Shown here: piece by piece, positions 1 to 5,451 of the stretch
How the letters are laid out: each line of letters starts with the position of its first letter
Numbering within the stretch: the first letter of the stretch is position 1
From: Candidatus Atribacteria bacterium
Lineage (GTDB): Bacteria; Atribacterota; JALVIU01
Assembly (NCBI GenBank): GCA_027028665.1
Contig: JALVIU010000267.1
Location: forward strand, 1 to 9,682
DNA: 9,682 nt
Reading direction: 5' to 3'
Program-made: the position numbers and the translations under genes
Notes under the pieces: model-generated
Told to the model about the DNA's origin: nothing
What the model saw: the letters and a program-made list of their open reading frames with translations, nothing else
Database searches by the model: none

Positions 1-2
1 AA

Positions 3-419
3 CTTTTAAAGATAGGTCCTATATTGAGAAGAAAATGTTGCGGAGAAAGTTATGAATTCCCCGTACTTATCGTATTACCTGTTATATTTGTTATAGGCTT
101 TCTTGCAGGAATGGTGGGTATATCAGGTGGTGGGCTTATTGTCCCATTACTTATCATATTGGGTGATATGCCTATGAGGATTGCATTTGCTACTAATTCT
201 ATTATGATCCTCTTTTCCTCTTTTACAGGATTTTTGGGAAGAGGATTAAGGGTGGGAATAGACTGGAAGTTCACTCTTATACTTGCTATTTTTGTAGGAC
301 TTGGCGCTCTATCCGGTGCACACTTTTCTCAAAAGGTGAAGATCCAGAATTTGAAGAGGATTTTTATATGGGTAATAGGATTTGCAGCCTTATGGATGAT
401 GATAAAGGTATTTATATAG
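3..419 (+). CDS. TauE/SafE-family membrane permease, C-terminal half (5' end outside window)
   Basis: The reading frame is open from the first complete codon at base 3 to TAG at 417-419, so this is the 3' part of a gene that starts upstream. The TTG at 24 is in frame but is very unlikely to be the true start. The visible 138 residues carry a glycine-rich stretch (GFLAGMVGISGGG, roughly residues 32-44 of the fragment) followed by VPLL and an ATNS motif. This pattern is typical of the second repeat of TauE/SafE (DUF81) permeases, which are built from two homologous halves of about 120 residues. Three or four hydrophobic membrane segments can be seen, with a basic stretch and a Cys-Cys pair (RRKCC) just before the repeat. 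The family is linked to export of sulfite, sulfonates and related organic anions, but most members have no proven substrate. Nothing nearby points to sulfur metabolism, so the substrate is left open. Confidence 0.8.
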   Translation, partial: LLKIGPILRRKCCGESYEFPVLIVLPVIFVIGFLAGMVGISGGGLIVPLLIILGDMPMRIAFATNSIMILFSSFTGFLGRGLRVGIDWKFTLILAIFVGLGALSGAHFSQKVKIQNLKRIFIWVIGFAALWMMIKVFI

Positions 420-443
420 TATATATCCTGAATAACGAGAATA

Positions 444-468
444 CCTCTTGACATATAGAGGGTTTTTT
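444..468 (+). terminator. Small intrinsic-terminator-like hairpin after the permease gene
   Basis: CCTCT (444-448) pairs with AGAGG (457-461) around an 8-nt loop, and six T residues follow at 463-468. It lies 25 bp after the permease stop codon. The stem is only 5 bp, so termination may be weak. Its 3' arm, loop and T tract overlap the promoter of the tRNA unit. Confidence 0.5.
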
Positions 469-476
469 GGTAAACT
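448..476 (+). promoter_or_regulatory. Sigma-70-type promoter of the tRNA-Gln/tRNA-Glu unit
   Basis: A perfect -35 box TTGACA (448-453) is followed by a 17-bp spacer and a -10 box TAAACT (471-476). Transcription would start near 483-484, four or five bases before the mature 5' end of tRNA-Gln at 488. That short leader fits a dedicated stable-RNA promoter. Confidence 0.75.
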
Positions 477-487
477 ATGATGTGCGG

Positions 488-561
488 TGAGGAGTCGTCT
501 AATGGTAGGACGCCAGACTCTGGATCTGGTTGTGGAGGTTCGAATCCTCCCCCCTCAGCCA
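488..561 (+). tRNA. tRNA-Gln (anticodon CTG)
   Basis: A full cloverleaf can be folded by hand. The acceptor stem is 488-494/551-557, the D stem GTC/GAC is 497-499/509-511, the anticodon stem CCAGA/TCTGG is 513-517/525-529, and the T stem GGAGG/CCTCC is 534-538/546-550 with loop TTCGAAT. The anticodon CTG is at 520-522 and reads CAG. The weak U1-A72 first pair and G73 discriminator (558) are known glutamine identity elements. CCA is encoded at 559-561. One oddity is an A-C mismatch at pair 6-67 of the acceptor stem (A493/C552); all other stem positions pair. Confidence 0.95.
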
Positions 562-567
562 TCCTAT

Positions 568-639
568 GGCGCAATCGAATAATGGTTAGTTCGGCGGGCT
601 CTCAATCCGCAAGTCGGGGTTCGATCCCCCGTTGCGCCA
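568..639 (+). tRNA. tRNA-Glu (anticodon CTC)
   Basis: The gene lies 6 bp after tRNA-Gln and is probably co-transcribed with it. The acceptor stem GGCGCAA/TTGCGCC (568-574/632-638) is fully paired. The D stem has three pairs (GAA/TTC), as is usual for bacterial tRNA-Glu. The anticodon stem is GCGGG/TCCGC (594-598/606-610) with loop CTCTCAA, giving anticodon CTC (601-603), which reads GAG. The T stem is CGGGG/CCCCG (615-619/627-631) with loop TTCGATC. The discriminator is A639. The next bases are CTT, so CCA is not encoded and must be added by CCA-adding enzyme, unlike its neighbour. Confidence 0.95.
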
Positions 640-650
640 CTTACCTCATA

Positions 651-680
651 AAAGAAGGGGTTAAGCCCCTTCTTTTTTTT
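651..680 (+). terminator. Intrinsic terminator of the tRNA unit
   Basis: A 10-bp perfect stem (651-660 with 666-675, core GAAGGGG/CCCCTTC) closes a TTAAG loop and runs directly into a T tract ending at 680. It starts 12 bp after tRNA-Glu and separates the tRNA unit from the histidine kinase gene. Confidence 0.92.
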
Positions 681-713
681 ATTTTTCCTCCTCCCAGTAT
701 TTCTATAAACTAT

Positions 714-742
714 TTTACATTTTTATTGAAATATGATAAAAT
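714..742 (+). promoter_or_regulatory. Probable promoter of the hybrid histidine kinase gene
   Basis: TTTACA (714-719) and TAAAAT (737-742) each match the sigma-70 consensus at five of six positions and are separated by 17 bp. Initiation would be expected near 749-750, at the ATG chosen for the kinase. No Shine-Dalgarno sequence precedes either candidate ATG (741 or 750), which fits a leaderless or very short-leader transcript. This is inferred from sequence only. Confidence 0.5.
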
Positions 743-749
743 GTTTTTT

Positions 750-3545
750 ATGAGAAATTCAAATAGACACCAGAAGAAAGTCAAACTTTTAAACCTTACA
801 TTTTTTCTCTTTTCTCTCTCTTTGGCCCTTTTTGCTACCCTTATATCTGGATATTATTACTATATGGAAAACAGAAGAATAAGAGATAGAGTAAAACAGG
901 TGCAGAAGGAATATGTACATACCCAATCTGCTCTTGTAAAGTCAGAGGTAAAGAGATTGGCAGTCAATATATATAAGGCACGAAAGAACCTTGTTTTAAA
1001 TGCGAAAAATGAGTTAAGAGAATATATAGATAAGGCCAGTTCCATGTTAATTTTTGTAAATGACTTAGATCTCTCGTATAGTAAGAAATTAAGTGTTATT
1101 CGGCCCTATTTGCGATTTTTGAGTTTCTATGATGGTGCATATTCCTATTTTCTTATATCTGGCTCAGGGACTATATTACTCTATCCAGAGGATTATACTA
1201 AAGAGGGTAAAAATATATCTGCCTTATCTTATACAGCTCCTGAAATCGTGGATGCCTTTAAGGCCTGGCAAGATAATTTATTTGAATATAAACAAGAAGA
1301 CCCAGAAACAGGAACAAAAATAGAAAAATTTGTATACTTAAAGTATTATAAACCTTTAAATGTGTATATAGGGGCCTTTGTCAATTTTAATCTAATTGAA
1401 AATGGTTTAAAAAAGGCATATCTTAAAAGAGTTTCCACTACATACTATGGAGAAAAGAAAAACGGGTATTTTTTTGTAGTGGATTATAAAGGAAATATGC
1501 TTGCAAGTGGTTTTAATAAGGAATTGGTGGGAAAGAATCTTTGGAACTTAGAAGACCCCAATGGAAAAAAGATAATTCAAGAATTTATAAAGGTTGTGAA
1601 GAGTAAGGGAGAAGGTTTTGTAAAATATGCATGGAAAAGGCCCTCCACAGGTAGGATATCTTACAAATTGAGTTTTGTAGAGGGCATAGATATGTGGAAT
1701 TGGATAATTGGTTCGGGTTTTTATATTGATGGTATAAAGGAGTCCGTTGCTGCACTTAGGGTAAAAATGGAGAATCAAATGAAGGCTACTCTGGCTCGGA
1801 TAGCCTTTGTCTCCTTTTTGTTTGCCGTATTTTTTATTCTTATATTTTTGTTTATTAGATTTTTTATAAATAGAGATATTTCTTATTTCATAACATTCTT
1901 TAAAGAGTCTCTTCATTCTAATAAAAAAATAAATATAGATAAAGTAGCATATAAGGAATTTTATCAGCTTGCATTATATGCAAATGCTATGCTTGATGAG
2001 AGAAAAAAGATGGAAGATGAGATTATAAAGAGGGAAAAATATTATGCTGCTCTTGTAGAAGATCTTCCTGTAATGGTAATAAGATTTGATAAAAATTATA
2101 AATTTACATTTGTAAATAAGGTATATCTTAAATATTTTAAGATAGAAGAAAAAGAAATTATAGGTAAAGAAATATTTGAAAATATTTCTCCAGAAGATAG
2201 AAAGAAGGTATTAGAAAAATTAGAGAATATTACGCCAGATAGGCCGTTGGTAGTTATTCAACACAAGATAAGACTTTCATCTGGTAATGAGAGATGGTTG
2301 GAATGGGTAAATAGAGGTATCTTTGATAGAGAGGGGAAAGTAATGGAATACAGTGCTGTGGGTAGAGATATTACAGAAGAAAAGAGAAGAGGAGAAGAAG
2401 ATGCAAGAATTCAAAAACTTGAGTCATTGAGCTTTCTTGCAGGGGGCATTGCACACGATTTTAATAATATTTTTACAGGGATACTGGGAAAGATTGGGCT
2501 TGCAAAATTTATAGGAAAGGATAACAAATTGCTAATAGATAAACTGAGAGAGGCAGAGCTGGCAGCCTTAAGAGCCAGAGATCTTTCTACAAAACTCCTT
2601 ACTTTCTCCAAAGGAGGAGCTCCTGTAAAAGAGGTGATTCCTATAGACGAACTTTTAAAGGAGGAGGTGCACTTCTCTTTGCATGGTTCAAATGTAGAAT
2701 ATACATTTGACATAGATGATGATCTTTGGCCTGTGAAAGTGGATAAGTCTCAGATGGGTCAAGTAATACAGAACCTTGTGATAAATGCTGCCCAGGCAAT
2801 GCCTCAAGGGGGCAAACTTACTGTTGTTGCTGAAAATATTATTATAAAAGAGAATTCAGAAGAACCTCTTTCCCCTGGGAAGTATGTAAGAATAAAGATA
2901 AAGGATACAGGATGTGGAATTCCAGATGATAAGTTGAAAAACATATTTGATCCATATTATACTACAAAAGAGACAGGAACAGGTCTGGGTCTTGCAGTCG
3001 TATACTCTATAATTCAGAAACACAATGGCCGTATAGAGGTTACATCTAAGGTGGGAGAGGGAACAGAGTTTACCATATATCTTCCTGCATCAGAAGGAGA
3101 GATCAAACAAAAAGAGAAAGAGGAAGAAATCCTGTTTGAAATTACAGGAAAGGGGCGTATACTCATTATGGATGATGACGAGCTCGTAGCATCTGCACTC
3201 TCTGAGATGCTTTCTTTTTTAGGATATCAATCAGATATCGCAAAAAATGGGGAAGAGGCGATAGCTATGTATAAGAAAGCAAAGAAAAAAGGCATCCCCT
3301 ACAATCTTGTAATTATGGATCTTACGATAAGGGGTGGAATGGGAGGCAAAGAGGCCTCTAAAATACTTTTATCCATAGATCCTGAGGCTTGTATTATTGT
3401 ATCAAGTGGCTATTCAGAGGATCCTATTATGTCAGAATATAAAAAATATGGATTTAAAGGGGTACTCAAGAAACCATATACCATTAATACCCTCTCTATA
3501 TTGCTTAACTCCTTGATAAATAGGGAAGACGGCGGTGTTGTCTGA
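750..3545 (+). CDS. Membrane-bound hybrid sensor histidine kinase (Cache-PAS-HisKA-HATPase-receiver)
   Basis: This 931-residue kinase has a short basic N-terminus, TM1 at about 13-38, an extracytoplasmic sensor at about 39-347, and TM2 at about 350-371. The sensor looks like a double Cache domain, with its membrane-proximal half starting near residue 238 (NGYFFVVDYKG). After a charged, probably helical linker come a PAS domain (about 430-543, ending GRDIT), a HisKA domain with GGIAHDFNN (phospho-acceptor His569), and an ATPase domain with N box Asn675/Asn679, G1 box DTGCG from Asp719, and G2 box GTGLG from Gly743. A C-terminal receiver (about 803-925) has acidic cluster Asp808-810, phospho-acceptor Asp857 and Lys908 before Pro. 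All catalytic residues look intact. It should sense a small extracellular ligand and relay phosphate His to Asp; there is no DNA-binding output domain, so a partner must act downstream. The frame is open upstream through the tRNAs, but that part cannot be coding. I chose ATG 750; ATG 741 is possible. The ligand is unknown. Confidence 0.9.
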   Translation: MRNSNRHQKKVKLLNLTFFLFSLSLALFATLISGYYYYMENRRIRDRVKQVQKEYVHTQSALVKSEVKRLAVNIYKARKNLVLNAKNELREYIDKASSMLIFVNDLDLSYSKKLSVIRPYLRFLSFYDGAYSYFLISGSGTILLYPEDYTKEGKNISALSYTAPEIVDAFKAWQDNLFEYKQEDPETGTKIEKFVYLKYYKPLNVYIGAFVNFNLIENGLKKAYLKRVSTTYYGEKKNGYFFVVDYKGNMLASGFNKELVGKNLWNLEDPNGKKIIQEFIKVVKSKGEGFVKYAWKRPSTGRISYKLSFVEGIDMWNWIIGSGFYIDGIKESVAALRVKMENQMKATLARIAFVSFLFAVFFILIFLFIRFFINRDISYFITFFKESLHSNKKINIDKVAYKEFYQLALYANAMLDERKKMEDEIIKREKYYAALVEDLPVMVIRFDKNYKFTFVNKVYLKYFKIEEKEIIGKEIFENISPEDRKKVLEKLENITPDRPLVVIQHKIRLSSGNERWLEWVNRGIFDREGKVMEYSAVGRDITEEKRRGEEDARIQKLESLSFLAGGIAHDFNNIFTGILGKIGLAKFIGKDNKLLIDKLREAELAALRARDLSTKLLTFSKGGAPVKEVIPIDELLKEEVHFSLHGSNVEYTFDIDDDLWPVKVDKSQMGQVIQNLVINAAQAMPQGGKLTVVAENIIIKENSEEPLSPGKYVRIKIKDTGCGIPDDKLKNIFDPYYTTKETGTGLGLAVVYSIIQKHNGRIEVTSKVGEGTEFTIYLPASEGEIKQKEKEEEILFEITGKGRILIMDDDELVASALSEMLSFLGYQSDIAKNGEEAIAMYKKAKKKGIPYNLVIMDLTIRGGMGGKEASKILLSIDPEACIIVSSGYSEDPIMSEYKKYGFKGVLKKPYTINTLSILLNSLINREDGGVV

Positions 3546-3869
3546 TTTTGGGTTTAAGTAACAGCCTTACTACCCTCTCTTTATGAGGGAGAGGAATCAG
3601 AGCCCTTTCTAATCCTTTCTTATTACACCTCTATAAGAATATCTATTATGACTTAAATGGGCCATACACTACCGAGCGTTCAACCTTACACTTCAGGCCT
3701 TATCCAGCCTCTCCTGAAATAGGAGAAAGACCTTTCGTAAAAAATTAAGAAAAATTGAAAAGTGCAGAAGGTATTTAGTATCCCCTTTTACTCCCTTTCT
3801 TTTTAGTTTGTTTTTCTATAAACTTTCTTTACCATATCAAAATTATATTTTTTTATTAGGCTTAGCCGA
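3546..3869. other. Gene-free stretch with GC-richer inverted-repeat block (3546-3735) and AT-rich tail
   Basis: No credible ORF, tRNA or SD-preceded start was found here on either strand. The first 190 bp look less AT-rich than the surroundings and hold several short inverted repeats: CCTCTC/GAGAGG (3574-3579/3589-3594), the alternative CCCTC/GAGGG in the same place, TTCAGG/CCTGAA (3692-3697/3713-3718), TCTCCT/AGGAGA (3710-3715/3721-3726), and a long-range GGAGAGG/CCTCTCC pairing (3588-3594/3708-3714). None is followed by a T tract, so no clear kinase terminator is present. The CCTCTC hairpin resembles the short palindromic dispersed repeats common in bacterial intergenic DNA, though a structured RNA or decayed sequence is also possible. 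From 3736 to 3869 the DNA is A/T-rich and shows nothing recognisable. Confidence 0.4.
3710..3726. repeat. Perfect 6-bp inverted repeat (hairpin)
   Basis: TCTCCT and AGGAGA are perfectly complementary around a GAAAT loop. The left arm is shared with a competing TTCAGG/CCTGAA pairing (3692-3697/3713-3718), so the two hairpins exclude each other. There is no T tract after it, so it is not a standard terminator. Confidence 0.45.
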
Positions 3870-3904
3870 AAGTCAAGTTTATGCTATCGAGGCCCCTTTG
3901 ACTT
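3870..3904. repeat. Inverted repeat over the ugpB -35 region, possible operator
   Basis: AAGTCAA (3870-3876) and TTGACTT (3898-3904) form a perfect 7-bp inverted repeat with a 21-bp gap. The right arm overlaps the first two bases of the -35 box (3903-3908). The half-site centres are 28 bp apart, nearly three helical turns, so a dimeric regulator could contact one DNA face. No known operator is recognised; the regulator is unknown. Confidence 0.35.
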
Positions 3905-3930
3905 GACAAAGTTAGAATTACGTGTATAAT
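3903..3930 (+). promoter_or_regulatory. Strong sigma-70-type promoter of the ugp-glp operon
   Basis: A perfect -35 box TTGACA (3903-3908) and a perfect -10 box TATAAT (3925-3930) are separated by 16 bp. Initiation near 3937 would give a leader of about 113 nt before ugpB. A second TTGAC lies immediately upstream (3898-3902). The match to consensus predicts strong basal transcription, so control probably relies on repression or on the leader. Confidence 0.85.
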
Positions 3931-3943
3931 ATTATATAGATAA

Positions 3944-4016
3944 AAATTTTATTCACAAATAGAATATTACAGACAAGTTTAAGCAGATAAGGAAATTTTA
4001 TTCTCTACAAGTTTAA
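3944..4016. repeat. Direct repeats in the ugpB leader
   Basis: AAATTTTATTC occurs at 3944-3954 and 3993-4003. ACAAGTTTAA occurs at 3973-3982 and 4007-4016. The two motifs come in the same order twice, with a shorter gap in the second copy, so this looks like an imperfect duplication. The core CAAGTTTA also occurs upstream of the promoter at 3874-3881. These may be regulator sites or simply AT-rich duplication. Confidence 0.45.
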
Positions 4017-4035
4017 TTTTCAAAAAAACGAAATA

Positions 4036-4043
4036 AGGAGGTG
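4036..4043 (+). promoter_or_regulatory. Strong ribosome binding site of ugpB
   Basis: AGGAGGTG lies 6 nt before the ATG at 4050. It is the strongest Shine-Dalgarno sequence in the window and fits high expression of a binding protein. Confidence 0.85.
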
Positions 4044-4049
4044 TAGTAA

Positions 4050-5378
4050 ATGTTTAACAAGAAGTTGTTGTTTGTTTTAGTTTTATCTTTTTTGCTTGTC
4101 TTTACCGGGATCTCTTTTGCAAAGGTAAAGATTCAGTTCTGGCATGCTATGGGTGGCTGGCGTATTGAGCTTTTAAAGAATATGGCTCAGGATTTTATGA
4201 AACAATATCCTGATATTGAAGTAGAGGTTCAGTATACTGGAAGTTACCGTGATACTCTTAATAAATTTAAAGCAGCCGTGCAGGCAGGTAATCCACCACA
4301 TATAGTTCAGATATATGATATTGGGACCCAGCAGATGATAGACAGTGGACTTATGGTTCCAGTAGGCGATCTTATTGCAAAAGATCCTACTATAGATAGT
4401 GGTGTATTTATGGATCAGGTAACCAACTATTACAGAGTAGGTGGTAAACTTTATTCCATGCCATTTAACTCTTCTAACCCAATTCTTTACTACAACAAGA
4501 CCATGTTCAAGGAGGCAGGTCTTGACCCAAATAGACCACCTCGTACATTTGAAGATATCCTTGCAATGGGTAAGAAGCTATTGAAAAAGGATAACAAAGG
4601 AAATATTATCCAGACTGCTATTACATGGCCAATGCATACATGGTTCTTTGAACAATTCATGGCAAATCAGAATGCACCATTGGTAAACAATGGAAATGGT
4701 AGGTTAAAAAGAGCTACAAAGGCAATCTTTAATTCTCCTGCTGGCCTTAAGATCTTCAAATTCTGGAAACAATTAACAGATGAAGGTCTTATGCTTAACA
4801 CCAAAAAAGAAGATTGGGATGAGGCAAATCAGTACTTCCTCTCCAAGAAGGTAGCAATGCTTATTACATCTACCTCTGATGTAACATTCATAGAGGAGCA
4901 GGCAAAGAAGCAGGGCTTTGAGCTTGGTACATTCTTCCTTCCAAGACCAAAAGACTCTGAAACCGGTGGTGTAGTAATCGGTGGCGCAACACTCTGGATG
5001 TCCAAGGATCATCCAAAGAAAGAGATCGATGCTGCATGGACATTTATGAAATGGATGGCATCTGAAAAACCACAAATTACATGGCATACAAAGACTGGTT
5101 ACTTCCCTGTAAGAAAGGATGCAGTACTTACCCTTATGTCCAATGGATACTACCAGACACACCCAAATCATCTCACTGCTTTATTGCAACTTCTTATGTC
5201 CAAACAGACCTTTGCTACAAATGGTGCTGTAATTGGCCCATTCCCAAAGGTAAGAGATATTATAGAGAGTGCAATTGAGAAGATGCTCGCAGGTGATATG
5301 TCTTGTGAAGATGCACTCGCATGGGCAGAAAAACAATCCACAAAAGCAATACAGGAATATAACGAACTTTATAAATAG
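4050..5378 (+). CDS. ugpB: UgpB-like ABC transporter solute-binding protein for glycerol-3-phosphate
   Basis: This 442-residue protein matches the length of E. coli UgpB (438). Residues 1-24 form a Sec signal peptide with probable cleavage at SFA|K; no lipobox cysteine is present, so the mature protein should be free outside the cytoplasmic membrane. UgpB hallmarks occur in order: FWHAMGG (30-36), PPHIVQIYDIGT (82-93), PFNSSNPILYYNK (138-150), IGGATLW (310-316), HTKTGYFPV (346-354) and KVRDII (400-405). From memory of the E. coli UgpB structure, the G3P-contacting Tyr, Ser, Gly, Tyr and Arg positions match Tyr66, Ser141/142, Gly311/312, Tyr351 and Arg402 here. The contacting Glu is replaced by Asp90. 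The likely ligand is therefore sn-glycerol-3-phosphate or a glycerophosphodiester such as glycerophosphocholine, though family members vary. It is the first gene of the operon, behind a strong promoter and SD, and is separated from the permease genes by a palindromic hairpin. Confidence 0.9.
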   Translation: MFNKKLLFVLVLSFLLVFTGISFAKVKIQFWHAMGGWRIELLKNMAQDFMKQYPDIEVEVQYTGSYRDTLNKFKAAVQAGNPPHIVQIYDIGTQQMIDSGLMVPVGDLIAKDPTIDSGVFMDQVTNYYRVGGKLYSMPFNSSNPILYYNKTMFKEAGLDPNRPPRTFEDILAMGKKLLKKDNKGNIIQTAITWPMHTWFFEQFMANQNAPLVNNGNGRLKRATKAIFNSPAGLKIFKFWKQLTDEGLMLNTKKEDWDEANQYFLSKKVAMLITSTSDVTFIEEQAKKQGFELGTFFLPRPKDSETGGVVIGGATLWMSKDHPKKEIDAAWTFMKWMASEKPQITWHTKTGYFPVRKDAVLTLMSNGYYQTHPNHLTALLQLLMSKQTFATNGAVIGPFPKVRDIIESAIEKMLAGDMSCEDALAWAEKQSTKAIQEYNELYK

Positions 5379-5390
5379 AAAACTTTATCT

Positions 5391-5422
5391 TTAAATAAGG
5401 GGGCATATGCCCCCTTATTTAA
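5391..5422 (+). terminator. Perfect 32-bp palindrome between ugpB and ugpA (attenuator or mRNA-stabilising hairpin)
   Basis: Every base from 5391 to 5422 pairs symmetrically around 5406/5407. The core is GGGGGC (5399-5404) with GCCCCC (5409-5414), flanked by AT arms. As RNA it forms a very stable hairpin 12 bp after the ugpB stop. The following DNA is T-rich but interrupted (TTATTTAATTTAG), so termination is probably partial. Such hairpins after the first gene of binding-protein operons allow more binding protein than permease, by attenuation or by protecting the upstream mRNA. The symmetry means it could also act on transcripts from the other strand. Confidence 0.75.
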
Positions 5423-5451
5423 TTTAGACTAAGATCATCAGGAGCTATGCC

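Noticed and set aside
24-419. TTG at 24 as the start of a 131-residue permease
   Set aside because: The frame continues to the window edge, no ribosome binding site precedes the TTG, and TauE/SafE proteins are about twice this length.
477-749. N-terminal 91-residue extension of the hybrid kinase reading frame
   Set aside because: It runs straight through both tRNA genes and the intrinsic terminator and gives a low-complexity, non-membrane sequence. The frame is open by chance; the kinase starts at 741 or 750.
1548-1916. A 122-residue minus-strand ORF inside the kinase gene
   Set aside because: Its composition is Lys/Tyr/Ile-rich as expected for an antisense frame of AT-rich coding DNA, with no ribosome binding site or recognisable motif.
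3546-3735. Possible decayed protein gene on the minus strand (readable stretches such as IPLPHKERVVRLLL)
   Set aside because: The frame is interrupted by several stops, there is no start with a ribosome binding site, and I recognise no family. Short readable pieces also arise from palindromic repeats, so I left it as an unexplained block.
4773-5171. A 132-residue ORF on the minus strand inside ugpB
   Set aside because: It is rich in Cys and hydrophobic residues in no domain-like pattern, lies wholly within a well-supported gene, and appears to be a shadow frame.
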